A stretch of 64,000 nucleotides of DNA, from the NCBI GenBank assembly GCA_023230505.1, contig JALNXF010000001.1, forward strand, positions 1 to 64,000, given 5' to 3'. Both the position numbers and the translations under genes were made by a program. Shown piece after piece: positions 11,920-23,521 of the stretch. The stretch is from Candidatus Altimarinota bacterium (GTDB lineage: Bacteria; Patescibacteriota; Gracilibacteria; BD1-5; UBA2023). Every line of letters begins with the position of its first letter. Positions within the stretch are counted from its first letter, which is position 1. The notes below the pieces were generated by a model that saw only the letters and a program-made list of their open reading frames with translations, made no database searches and was not told where the DNA came from.

Positions 11920-13659
11920 CTATTTTGCTAATTTTAAAATAATTTCTCTTTTCTCATCTCATTTAGTTAATTTTTCTTCTTCGATTTTTCACTCTTTCAC
12001 TAATTTCTTTAATTCATCATAAAAATCTTCAATTGATTCATTATGTTTTGAAAATTGCCACAATTTAAGAGGATCCATTCCATCTTTATTATCTTTTAAT
12101 ATTTCAAGTATTTCCATATTACTAGATTTTATATTATAAACTTGTTTTTTAGTTTTTTTCACTTCTTGTGTTTCTTCTTTTTTTTGTAAAGATTCTATAT
12201 AATCTACAAATTCTTCAAAGCTTTTAAAAGAAAGATTATTTTTAACAGTTTCTTTTATATTTTCTTTAATTTTTTCAGAGTTTTCTAATAATTCTTTTAC
12301 TTCATCTTCACTATATTCTCAAATTTTATTAATAAATGATTTATAAAGTTTTTCAGATTTTTCAACTACTTTTTTTGTTTGATCTTCAAGTTCATCACAA
12401 AACTTTGTTAATTCATCAACTATTTTTACTATTTCTTTTTGTTCTTGAAGTGGTGGGATTGGAATAATTACTAGCCTTATTTGAGCCATGGAAAGATTTG
12501 GTTGAGCTCATCACTTTTGAAATCAAAATATTTGCTGTCTTCAAACTTCAGATAATAAATATTTTTCTAGGTATTCTTCAATAATATTTAAATTAAATTG
12601 ATTAAATACTTCAATTTTAGCAACATTTGGAGCTAAATGAAATCTTCTTTCTTTATCAAAAATTGCAGTATCTCAAATTCAAGCTCATATAAATGTCATT
12701 AAAAGACATTTTTTATATAAGGCACTCCTTTGCAAATTATCAGAAGTAGTAGAGTCTATATACATCAAATTAGTATCATCTATATATCATTTTCTAACAT
12801 TTTGAGCTCTAATAACAGGAATTTCTCCTTTCTCTCTTAAATTAATATATTTAGTATATTCAAATCAAGCTAATTTTGTAACAAAAGAAACTTCATTCAA
12901 TCTTTCAAAAATCCAATTTTTTGGAATTTCAAAAGGAATTTCATCACTTGAAATTTCTTTTAATTTTTCTTGTTTTTTTAATTTCTTTTGCTTAATTAAT
13001 TCTTCTTTTTCAGCTTTAATTTTTTCAAGTAAAACTGAAGCAGGTTCTATTCAAGAATTTTGCTCTCTCCAAGACTTTGTTAATTTTCATTCAATTGCGT
13101 CACTAAGAATAGATTGTTTTAAATTTTTAATGTAATCAAGATTATTTGATGATATTTGTGATAAATTATCATAATTTGATTTAAATTCATTATATTTTTT
13201 TAGTATTTCTTCTTGCTTTTTAGTATTTTCTGGTAATAAAATCTCTAAATTTAATAAAATACTTTCTCTAATTCTTGATTGTGCAACTCATTTATTTAAT
13301 CAATTCAATTGATTTCTAAAAAAATCTCAATCTAAAGATAAAATTAAAAAGTCTGTTAACACTTTAGAGTTATCTATTTCAAAAACTGGCATATCTCAAG
13401 TTACCACTGCTCAGTCTAAAGAATCTAGAACAATTCAAAAAGCTCAAGTATGAAGTCATAATCTTGAGTAAATAAATTGTCATTTTCTAATAAAAAATTG
13501 ATTTTTAGTTCATATATCAATTCACATTTTCTCATCTCTTAAACTTATAGTTCAAGTATTAGAAACAGTAACTTGTTTATAACTATTTTCATTTTTTATA
13601 GAATGTTTTTCTTTTACTTGTGATAAAAGCGATGATAGTTTTACAGGTTTTAATTTCAT
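11920..13659 (-). CDS. hsdS: Type I restriction-modification specificity subunit
   Basis: 579 residues. Two target-recognition halves are visible: residues 1-200 ending in a conserved helix (KNLKQSILSDAIEGKLTKSWRE) and a second starting near PFEIPKNWIFERLNEV and ending with IIPIPPLQEQKEIVKIVDEL. It directs the methyltransferase to a bipartite DNA site. A long Glu/Lys-rich C-terminal extension (about 130 residues) ends with DPLKLWQFSKHN and EDFYDELKKLV. The start overlaps the end of hsdM by 10 nt. No restriction subunit is encoded nearby. Confidence 0.9.
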
Positions 13660-15083
13660 AACTTTTTAATTAATTCTAAAATTTCTCTACTTCTTTCAAG
13701 ATTTTTATTAATTTTTTCAATAAGTTCTTCTTTAGTTAATTGTTTTTCTTTCGCTATTTTATATGGATTTTTTATATCAAGATTGTAATTATTTTTTACA
13801 ATATCTTCTATACTCACTTTCCAAGCATTTTTATTTTCTACTCTATTATTCCACCATACTTTCTCTACTTCAAATTCTTCAATTCTTATAGGTTTTGATT
13901 TATTATAAGTTTTATATCAAGCTGGCAATGGGTGCTCATAATACCAAATTTCTTTTGTAGGAGTTCATTTTGTGAAGAAAAGTAGATTTGTTTTTATTCC
14001 TGTATATGGAGAAAAAACTCAATTCGGAAGTCTTATAATAGTATGAAGGTTAAATTCTTTTAACCATTTTTTCTTTATTTCTATTTCTGTTGTTTTTTCT
14101 CATGATATTATTCAGCCATCAGGTAAAACTATTCAAACTCTACCATTATTTTTTAATCTATAAAAAATATAAACTAAAAATAAATATGCTGTTTCTTTTG
14201 TTTGAAATTTCTTTGGAAAATTATCCAAAACTCAGTCTTGAACTATCCCACCGAAAGGTGGATTCATAACAAAACAATCTACTTTCTCAGATTCTAAAAA
14301 ATCAGATACTTTGCAATTTAAACTATTACCATGCTTTATATTTTTTGGAATTTCAATTTCATGAAGTATCATATTTGTAACTGCCAAACTATGTGGAAGT
14401 TGTTTTAATTCTGTTCAATAAATAGTATCTTCTATAGTTTTGATATCATTTGGACTTTTTGATTCTTTTAATAGATATTCTATAGTGCAAGTTAAAAATC
14501 ATCATGTACCACAAGCCGGGTCCATTACTTTTTCACCAAGTTTAGGATTTACCATTTCAACAATAAATTGAGTAACAGCTCTTGGGGTATAAAATTCACC
14601 AGAATTTCAAGCAGATTGTAAGTCTTTTAATATTTGTTCATAAATATCATTAAAAAGATGTCTATCATTACTTTTTGTAAAATCAATTTTAGTTTCTAAT
14701 TTATTTAGAATCTCTTTTATTAAAACTCAAGATTTCATATAATTATATGAATCATTAAAAATCTCTTTAATTATATATCAAAGAGTATTTTTATTAGATA
14801 TTTTAAGTTTTTTTAATCATGGGAATAAAGAATTATTGATAAAATTTAAAATTTCATCTCAAGTTATTCATTTAGAAAATTTTGCCCAATTTCTCCACCT
14901 TAATTTTGTTGGAATAGGGGATTTATATTTTTTATTATTTTTTTCCTGTTCATATTCCTTGTCATCTATTATTTTTAAAAACAACATCCATACAAGTTGA
15001 GAAATTCTTTGAGCATCTCAATCAAGTCAAGGATCTTTTCTCATTATATCCTGTATTGTTTTTATTAACGTTATTAATGACAT
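13650..15083 (-). CDS. hsdM: Type I restriction-modification methyltransferase subunit
   Basis: 477 residues. Has the N-terminal HsdM helical region (MRKDPWLDGDAQRISQLVW), SAM motif I (DPACGTGGFL, near residue 200) and catalytic motif IV (NPPFGG), as in N6-adenine HsdM. With UGA=Gly the gene reads through the ATGA overlap and gains Gly-Asn before TAA, giving a 10-nt overlap with hsdS. It forms a complex with HsdS to methylate host DNA. Starts 67 nt after the terminase gene, so it may be co-transcribed with the upstream phage-like genes or have its own promoter in that gap. Confidence 0.92.
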
Positions 15084-15150
15084 AGATAATTTTTAAGTTT
15101 ATTTTTATTAAATTCCAAAGAAATATACTAATAATAGATTAAAAATCAAA

Positions 15151-16761
15151 CTAAAATAATAATTTGTCCCTCTTTTCATACTCCCTATAACTCTCCAAAA
15201 TATATTTCTCATCAATAGGTCTTCATTTCCATTTTTTTCTATAAAAATCCTCCTTTTCAAAATCATAATAATTCTCTTGATCTTTAATTGGATCAAAATA
15301 AAATGGAGATGGTGGTAAATTAAATAATAAGTCATACTGACAAAACGTTGAATCAATTATATAATCTATAAAATCTAGAAATTGTTTCATAAATTTTGAT
15401 ACGGTTCAATCTGTTCAGTATTCAAGTATTTCATTTATTATAAAATCACATCATTCTTGAAAAATTATTCTTTCATTCCCTATTAATTCAATCAATAATT
15501 CAAATTTTTCGACATAATTCAATATCTTCTTTTGTTTAAAAAGATTATATTCATTTTGTTTGAATAAATTTCATTTTTCTATATCTCTATTTATAAGTTC
15601 ACCATACAAATCACTTGGAATGTTATTTTTATAACCATAAATCCGTTTCCTTTTTGTGACTAAATTTTGTTTTAATTCATCATATTTCTCCATAACTTGG
15701 TTTTTTTTGAATTTTTCGTATGAAAAATTGTTATAAATATAATATTTTGCATTTTGATTTACTCAAAAAGTAGTTACTTTAAATATCAATGATTTATCTT
15801 TCTTTTCAGGTCATTTATTAAAATCAATATAAACTCATGAAGACTTTTTTCATTCTATATCTAGTGGTACTTCATCTTTAAAATATACAAAATCCTCTTT
15901 TTTTATAGTATTTATAGAATTTGGAGTTCAAGTTAACAGATACTCATTATACCAGGTTTTATTATCTCATATTGAATCTCTTAATTTTTGTAAATCATCA
16001 TTTTTATATTTTGAATACCATAATATATTTCCTTTAAAATCAATAATTGGATATTTTCTACATTCTCCAGATATTTCTGAATCTTTTATTTCAGTAATAA
16101 TAGTATTTAAAAGTGAATCTCTTGATAAATAATTTCAAAGCAGTATTATTTTTGTATTTTCTCATCATAGTGGCAAAACTTCCTTTTTAAACCACATGTA
16201 TAGTTTTTCTCTCAAATCTTTTGTTTTTATAGATTCTAAATCTTCAATGTCATCACAGATTATTAAATCTGGTCTATATTTTCCTCTTTTTAGTCCTCTT
16301 AAACTAGTATTTATATTTGCAATTTTTATAACTGAATCTCAAATATTTATTTGAGATTTTCATATAATGACATTAAATTTATTTAATCAAAAATCATTTT
16401 TTAAGATTTCGTTATTCTCTAATTCAAGTTTAATATTTTCTAGAAATAATTTTGCTTGTCATGCTGATTTTGAAATTATTAGGACAAATTTCTTCTGATT
16501 ACATAAAACTGACCAAATAGGAAAAGCTTGACTGAGAATGGTAGTTTTAGCAGATCCACGAAAAGCCAGAATACAAAGCAATTTTATTTTTTCCTCCATT
16601 GCTATTCTCATCATTTCAAATTGATAATTTGCTAGATTATGAGTTATATATTCCTGGAAATAAATTATAAAAAATAACTCAAATAATTTTTTAACAACTC
16701 ATAGTCTAACTGACAGATTATTTGCTATTAGTTTTACTTCTTTTTCTTTTAGGCTTTTCAT
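15151..16761 (-). CDS. terL: Phage terminase large subunit
   Basis: 536 residues. ATG at 16761 follows an AGAGG ribosome site. The ATPase has a Walker A variant AFRGSAKTT (about residue 67) and Walker B LIICDDIEDLES. A downstream nuclease-like region begins near SGVYIDFNKGPEKKDKS. TerL packages DNA into phage heads. Overlaps the small-subunit gene by 44 nt. No portal, protease, capsid or tail gene is present in the island, so this is either a remnant, a satellite-type packaging module, or a DNA-translocating protein kept for another use. Confidence 0.85.
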
Positions 16762-17158
16762 TACCTCTTTTATTGTAAGATTTTAAAATTGTTTCGATAG
16801 TTTTTGCATGTTTTTTAGAATCAGTAATATGAATACTTGTATTTTGTATCGGTCTATTTGAATAATTTTTATGATTGTTATTAAGCCAAAACATAGTTGA
16901 TTTTATATCTTTTTCTTTTACCCCAGAAATTATATTTGATTCAGCAACATCATTTATAGATTCTTTTCAAATAGCTATTGCCTTATCAACTTGTAGAACA
17001 AATTTTTCATCTTCATTATACCATCTATAATATGTTGGCCTAGATATTCAAGCTTTTATACAAGCAACTTGTATAATTGGAAATTGTTCAAGAATTTCTA
17101 CAAATTTTTGTTTTTCTTTTTTTATTCTATCTTTTATTTTTAAACTTTCCTTATGCAT
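16718..17158 (-). CDS. terS-like: Terminase small subunit-like helix-turn-helix protein
   Basis: 146 residues. Lys-rich start, then a helix-turn-helix (IIQVACIKAGISRPTYYRWYNED, residues about 28-50) typical of TerS/phBC6A51-type proteins, then a variable region ending in a basic tail (KPKRKRSK). TerS recognises pac/cos DNA and recruits TerL. Gene order terS-terL with overlap supports the call. A chromosomal HTH protein is the alternative, but the neighbour makes TerS more likely. Confidence 0.75.
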
Positions 17159-17204
17159 AAATTTTGAAAATTATTTATTTAAATAATACATTGTGTTTAT
17201 GGTG

Positions 17205-17981
17205 TTATAATTCTAATTTGTATGCTTTAATAGAGAATACTTTTTCCATTCTTTCAATAATTTTTATAATATATTCTTTTTCAAACTCTACTCACACACA
17301 TTTTCTTTTTGTTTGCTCACATGCTACCATAGTTGAACCAGAACCAAGAAATGGGTCATAAATATATTCTCAAATGTATGTAGAATTTAAAATAAGCTCT
17401 CTTAAAAGTGAGATTGGCTTCATGGTTGGATGGATTGTATTTTTACCTGGTTTAGGATAACTTAAGATAGTCTTTCATTTACTTCTTAAGAATTCATGTT
17501 TTTTATACCAACCATAAGCTATTAATTCATGTTGTGGTAGGTAGTTAAGTCTTCATATTACTCATCAATTTTTTACCCATATAAGAAGTTGGGAAAGTTT
17601 AAACTTTTGTTTTTCTAAAGCTTCTTTAAGAGTAAAAATCATTTTATCAGAATTAAAAATATAGTAAGTATTCTTATCTTCTAAATAATTTTTTATAACT
17701 TCAATCCAATCACACATAAAATCTCTATATTTTTCATCTGTTTGTATCTCATCATTCTCAATAGATTTATGCTCGGTAGGATTTTTATAAAATCATTTTT
17801 TTGATTTTACATAATCAATACCATAAGGAACATCTGTTATAATAGATTTTATTCTCTTATTAATTAACACTTTTTCTAAATGTTCCTTCTTAGTACTATC
17901 TCAATAAATAAGATAATGTTCTCATATTTGAAAAATATCTCATAATTTTATGTTTTCTAAAATAATTTCTTTTGTTTCCAT
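17205..17981 (-). CDS. DNA methyltransferase (N6/N4, class beta), with DVPY instead of DPPY
   Basis: 258 residues. Motif IV reads SIITDVPYGIDY near residue 53, where the family usually has (D/N/S)PP(Y/F). The SAM-binding block comes late (YDPFLGSGSTMVACEQTKRKCVGVEFE, about 208-235), the order of beta-class enzymes. No target-recognition or ParB domain. Lies 10 nt downstream of the ParB-methyltransferase gene and before terS, as in phage methylation cassettes. Whether the Pro-to-Val change leaves activity is unknown. Confidence 0.8.
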
Positions 17982-17991
17982 AAATTAAATT

Positions 17992-19281
17992 TTAATAAAT
18001 AAATTTGTTTAATTTCTTCGCTTTTTTTCAGCTAAATTCTTCGTATCTTTTTATAATTAAATCCACAAAAATTGGATCTATTTCTATTAAATAAGCTTTT
18101 CTCTTAAGTTGTTCACAGGCTATAAGGGTTGATCCCGATCCTCAAAACAAATCTACAACTATATCTCAAAGCTTAGTACATCTTTTTAAGGCTTTTTCAT
18201 GAAGCGTGGGTGGTTTTTGAGTCGGATGTTCATAGGAGTTTACATCCTCTCTTTTTTCAAGCCATATATTAAATAAATCAAAAATATCATCATGACACTT
18301 ATTTCCTGTTCATATTTCTTTGTTTTGTATTTCATTTAGATTTTTATAGTCCTTATTAATAAATGGTTTTCAAATAATTCCATAAACACATGGTTCATAC
18401 ACTTTATTAAAAGCAAGATTTGGAGTCATGTTTTGATTATTTTTGATCCACAAACAAACCCTTTTATGTTCAATTTTATTTTGTTTATATAATTCTTGTA
18501 AGGTTCAAATATAATTTTCATCACACCAATAGAATAGGTGAGTATCTGTATTCGCATGATTTAAAATATTTTTAATAGTTGAATCTATAAAACCTCTGTA
18601 ATCTTTCTCTGATTTTTTATCTTCTTTAAAACTTCATCAGTACTTATTATTTGATGAAATTCAAGAACTATAATTTAATCAGATATTATATGGTGGATCT
18701 GAATAAATATAATTTGTTTTATTTTCTCACATAAGGTTCTTTACTACTTTAGAATCTGTAGAATCTCAACATATAAGCCTATGGTTTCATAACTCATAAA
18801 TATCTCAAAGTTTTGATTTTGGAGTTTTAATTTTTTTAAGTTCTTTTTCAACATTGAAATTATCATCTTCTATATCAAGTATATTATCCCAAATTTCTGA
18901 TAAATCTTGGTTATCAAATCAGACATCAAGCAATAAATCTACATCAAAATCTTTTAAAATATCTAAATCCCATTCTCATGTATTTTTATTAAGTCTTAGA
19001 TTTAGTTCTTTTTCTTTTTTAATATCTGAGATATTTACATAAACAACTGGAATTTCTATAAATCATAGTTCTTTTGCAACTTCTAATCTGAAAGTTCATC
19101 ATATTACAATGTTTTTTCTAACTTCGTTAGAATTAGCTATTATTGGATCTACAAATCAGAATTTCTTTATAGATTCTTTTAAATCAGAAAACTGCTTTTT
19201 GGTATGTCTTCTGGGGTTATATTCACCAGTATTCAGTTCACTTATTGGAACTTGAATAATAGTAAGATTTTGTTTAGTCAT
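17992..19281 (-). CDS. ParB-like domain fused to a beta-class DNA methyltransferase
   Basis: 429 residues. The N-terminal ParB/sulfiredoxin-like domain has LNTGEYNPRRHTKKQFSDLKESI and GGHFR motifs (residues about 17-65). The C-terminal methyltransferase has catalytic SDPPYNIGL (near 190) and SAM site DLFGGSGSTLIACEQ (near 385). This fusion is common in phages and mobile elements. It reads through an in-frame UGA near its end (FSGKKAKK) and stops at TAA 17992-17994. Part of the minus-strand phage-like run. Confidence 0.88.
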
Positions 19282-19369
19282 AATAAAATAGGTAAAAAAA
19301 TAAACTACACGTGTAAATGCAGTTTACTATTTTTTAAAAATTAGAGTTATTTTATAACTTTAAGTTATT

Positions 19370-20014
19370 TTACAATGAGTTTCTCAGCTTATGTATCTCA
19401 GAAATCCGGTTTAATTTATTACTATCATCAACAATATTTTTTAATATTTTATCAGACAAGGGCTCATTAAAATGTTTATTTCTATAATAATATAACTTAT
19501 TATCAAAATTTCACTTCTTAAATCTTTCTTTGATCTTTTTATTATCTAATAAATCTTTTGCAAATGAAGATTTCTGTGCTGATTGAATATCTTTCCGTAT
19601 TTTATTAAATTCTTCCTTAGTAATCTGAAAAGGTAACTCTAAATTAATTTTATCAATATTAATAGTTATTATCTTCTGAAAATCTAATGGTTCAAATCAC
19701 CTAAATAATATATAGTTTTTTAAGTATTTATAATATTTTCACAATCCAAAATATTCAGATATATCTAATAAATCAGATTCAAAAGAGATCCATATTTCTT
19801 TATTTTTCTTAGTATATTTTAAATCAACAACTTCTTTTGTGGCTCTAAAAAATTGAATAATATCAGAATATAGAGTTTCCTTTTTATTTTTATCAATTTT
19901 TATTCAATATTTTCCCCTAATATTTTTAACTCTACCTTTAAAAATTTTAGAATTATAAAAAATATTTCTAAAGTATTCTAATTGCTCAGTAGTTAATTCT
20001 GGAAATTTTTGCAT
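19370..20014 (-). CDS. Hypothetical protein, island-borne
   Basis: 214 residues, basic and aromatic-rich (KYWIKIDKNKKETLYSDI, GLWKYYKYLKNYILFRGFE). No signal peptide or membrane segment, and no motif I recognise. Starts 5 nt after the 659-residue gene, so the two are probably co-translated and may work together. Predicted mixed alpha/beta at the start and helical toward the end. Confidence 0.65.
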
Positions 20015-20019
20015 ATTAG

Positions 20020-21999
20020 TTATTTAGCAGTTATATATGATATATGATGACTTAAATTTAATTCACTATGAATATCTGTTTCATTAATTGATGTATAAAA
20101 ATAATCCTTTTCTTTTTTATAACTTTTAGAATTATCCTTAATATTTTTTTCAAGTTCACTAATAATAGTTATATAATTTTTATGATTTTTCACAAAAGAT
20201 ATTAATCAAGCATTTTTATTTGATGGAGTTAAATATCAAAGTAGTTGCTTATATTTATCATTATATGTATTCATTCACTTCCAAACTAAACATTCAAAAA
20301 TATATTTATTATTACCTACTGTTATCATAATATCAGTTTTTCAGTTTGCATTTTTTGATTCAGATCAAATATTTATATTTGTTTTATTTACTCTAGTTAA
20401 TAATTTAAGCATTGAAACAATTTCTGATCTAATATCTTCTTCTCAAAGTTTTTTATATTTTGAAACATCCTCCTCTATTATTCTCAAGCTTTCATAAATA
20501 TAATTATTAATTTGTTTATCTTCATCTAACTCATTAATTTTTTCTTTGCGAAGATTATATATTATTGCAAGCAAAATATGGTTTTCCAAACTCATAGCCG
20601 TTAATTCATTTGTAAATCTAATATATAGATCTTCAGGAATATAATTTATTCAAGAAATTTTTGATTGAATAATTTCAGAAATAACATTATATATTTTTAA
20701 TTCATTTTCTGATTTAAATCAGTAATCAGATTTAATATTTTCAATGAAATTTAGAGTTTCTTTTAATTCATTAATACTATGATTATCAATATCAAGTAAT
20801 AGTTTATATAAATCAAATCTAAATGATAAAGCTCATTGAAAATTATATATTAATCTATAAACAATATCATTCAATAATCATATAATTTTTTCTATTCATA
20901 ATATTATTAATTTTTCATCTCAAAAATTTGATTTAATTTGTAAACCTAGTCTCAATATTTCTAAGAAATTCATCATTGCTTGCTTACTAATAGTTTCATT
21001 ATTAATAAACATTTTATTATTATATAATTTAGCATATCAAACTAAATCTTTTTGAGTATCTAATTCAAATGCTTCAATTTTTTTATCTAATAAATCATAA
21101 TCTTTAGTGTTTAATATTTCTTCAATATCAATAAATAATTTACATTCAGTAAAATCGATTCCATATAATTGCTTTGATAATAATATTTTTGATATTCTTG
21201 ATAAATCTTTAATATGTTGACTATCAAGCGAATAAATATATTTAAATTTATAATAATGTAATTGCCAATAGGATTCAGGAAAGTCAATAAAATGCTTATC
21301 AATTATTGCTTCAATTAGCTTAATTCTCTCTTTGTTTCATAATCTATAAAACAAATCTTTAGCAGAAAATAATATATAAAAGTATTCATCATCCTCCATT
21401 TTAAAATCATGAGAAAGAGGTTTGGGATTCTGACTCATTCTTATTTTATATTTTTTTATTATCCCATCAATAAACAAAAATGAATATAGGAATGATTCCG
21501 CTATATTTTCAAAATCTATTGTTGATAAATTATTACTACTTGATATTTTTTGAGATAAGAAATTATAAAAACTTAATTCAGACATGTATAGGAATTGTAA
21601 ATTAAGTAATATAGATTTATGAGTATTTTGAGATAATGCTATAAAACTTCAATAAGAAACTCAATAGTTTTGATAGAAATATTGATTCAATACATTAAAA
21701 TTAAAAATAGGAAATTTACTATCATTTTCTCAAAAGTTTAAATTAGTATGGATTGTATATCATTCCATCATTTTATCTGATATATGAGTATAATTCATCA
21801 TAACATAACGACAATTACTTGAATATCTTGAAAGGTATTCTAAAGCAAGATCAATAGTTATTCAATATACTTCAGAATTGTTATTAATAATATTTTCCAA
21901 ATTGTTGCCTAAAAATATTACAAATTTAAAATTAGGATAGAAAAGACCTTTCTTTAAATTTTCAGCAATTTCTTTATTGTCATTCATTAGGTGTTCCAT
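20020..21999 (-). CDS. Large island protein with a C-terminal nuclease-like motif lacking the usual lysine
   Basis: 659 residues, mostly helical, no signal peptide. Near residues 580-605 it has NANGKTDIMITV, then YIFECLVWKGMN. This resembles the PD-(D/E)xK arrangement GKxDI...ECK(x)WKG of Mrr-like and defence nucleases, but the lysine of ExK is leucine (ECL). The fold may be kept with lost or relocated catalysis, or the similarity is only local. Upstream partner of the 214-residue protein. A defence role is inference from motif and neighbourhood. ATG at 21999 was chosen as the first in-frame start; no clear ribosome site. Confidence 0.6.
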
Positions 22000-22173
22000 A
22001 TGTTTTACATTATTTTATAGTAAATTCTTAGGGTTCTCAAATATATACTATTTTGTCTATTTTTTGATATTATATATAGTTTTTATTTTTTTAATTCAAT
22101 ATTTCATATTAAATTTTCTAAAAAACTAAACCCTAAATACTATATACATTTCCACAAAAATGCAATAAAATAA

Positions 22174-22201
22174 AAACACTTAACATAAGGTAGCTTATGT
22201 T
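22174..22201 (-). terminator. Rho-independent terminator after the zinc-ribbon gene
   Basis: Perfect 8-bp stem (AACATAAG / CTTATGTT, 4-nt loop) followed on the minus strand by a T-rich run (AAGTGTTTTTATTTT). It lies 22 bp beyond the stop at 22224 and separates that gene from the 659-residue gene. Confidence 0.65.
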
Positions 22202-22223
22202 GCTATTAATATAAAATAATATA

Positions 22224-23291
22224 TTATTTTATATTTCTTTTTTCAATTAGCTTTAATAATTCATCATTATTATCAACTCATTTTAATCTTCATTGTATAA
22301 CTCATAATCTTTCATCTAGCTTTCAACTATTCATAAAAAACCAATTAGTATTATTTATTGCATCATTAATAGCTTTTCTTAATCTAATTCTACTAGTATA
22401 TTTTGCTGCTTTATCACTTTTATCTATAATGGTAAAATAAACATGTATTTCCTTATCAATTTCAGCTTTTCATAAAGAAAAATTTGTAAATCATTTTTCT
22501 TCTAATAGGGGACATAAATATATCTCCAATTCTTTAACTGTAAATCTTTTTATATTTTCTAAGGGCTTATATTTTAAGTCTTTTTCTTTTTTAGCTATAC
22601 TTGCGGGGTCTGTTCAATTTATTATATCATAAATATTTTTATAAAATTTTTCTACTCCAGTTTTTAACTTATATGCTTCATCTTCTGAAATACAAAATTT
22701 TTCTCTATCTTTTTCAAAGTCAAGATTTCCTTCCTTTTTATGTAAATCAAGTTCATCTATTTCTTTATATTCACAATTACTACAATAATAAATTATCGTT
22801 GTTTTATTTAATTCATCTTTTATATCTGTTTTTAATTTTATATTACATTTCGGACATAGATGAGGCTTGGGAATATAAACTTCTCAATTATTATAAACTC
22901 ATTTCCTTTTATTACATTTCTCACAATTATAAGTAAATAATATTCTTTCTTTTTCATCTCAATATCAACCAAGAATATTATTATCAATAACACTCATTAA
23001 AATATTACAATTATCACATTTTATTTTTGGAGTTTTAATAGATTCAATCCATTTATCCTTTTCTTTATCATCTTTAATCCGCTTTTCTATAATTCCTTTT
23101 TTACTTAAAGCTCTGTTAACCATGGCAAATGATACAGGTATCTCATAAATATTACTTCTAATTTTTCTTTCTCAGGGCTTATCCTTAGATTCTTCATATT
23201 TTATTACATTTTCTATAATTTCTTTACATTCTTTTATAGTAAATTTGTCATATAGATCATTATAATATGAGAATTCTTTTAAGTATTTCAT
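22224..23291 (-). CDS. Zinc-ribbon protein of unknown function
   Basis: 355 residues. Four CxxC pairs (CDNCNIL, CEKCNK, CPKCN, CSNCEYK) lie between about residues 95 and 185, enough for two zinc ribbons. The N-terminal part is charged and helical (IKECKEIIENVIKYEESKDKPWERKIR), and the C-terminal part has basic helices. Probably nucleic-acid binding. First gene of the minus-strand island; divergent from the U32-like gene across a 230-bp gap. Family not recognised. Confidence 0.7.
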
Positions 23292-23479
23292 AGATTAATA
23301 GTTAAAATATATAAACTAATTAAATAAACTTATGTGGTTCTTATTATATAAGATATCTAGTAAAATGAAATTTATATTTATTTTTATATGTAATATTTGT
23401 AACATTTATTTGATTTTTTCATTATGACCCATATACTAGACTTACTTTATTGTAAAACCCTTTTGTTATACAATAAAAA

Positions 23480-23500
23480 CCAGTAGGGTGACCCAACTGG
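23480..23500. promoter_or_regulatory. 21-bp imperfect palindrome upstream of the U32-like gene
   Basis: CCAGTaGGGTgACCCaACTGG: arms CCAGT/ACTGG and GGGT/ACCC with one A-A mismatch, 21 bp before ATG 23522. It is much more GC-rich than its surroundings. Either an operator or an mRNA leader hairpin. The rest of the divergent gap 23292-23521 shows only AT-rich DNA with possible promoters. Confidence 0.5.
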
Positions 23501-23521
23501 CTTGCCATAAATAAATAAAAT

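Noticed and set aside
8053..23521. Attachment-site direct repeats flanking the recombinase island.
   Set aside because: I compared the gaps 8053-8252 and 23292-23521 and saw only short AT-rich matches (such as TTTTTATATGT), not enough to call att sites or exact element borders.
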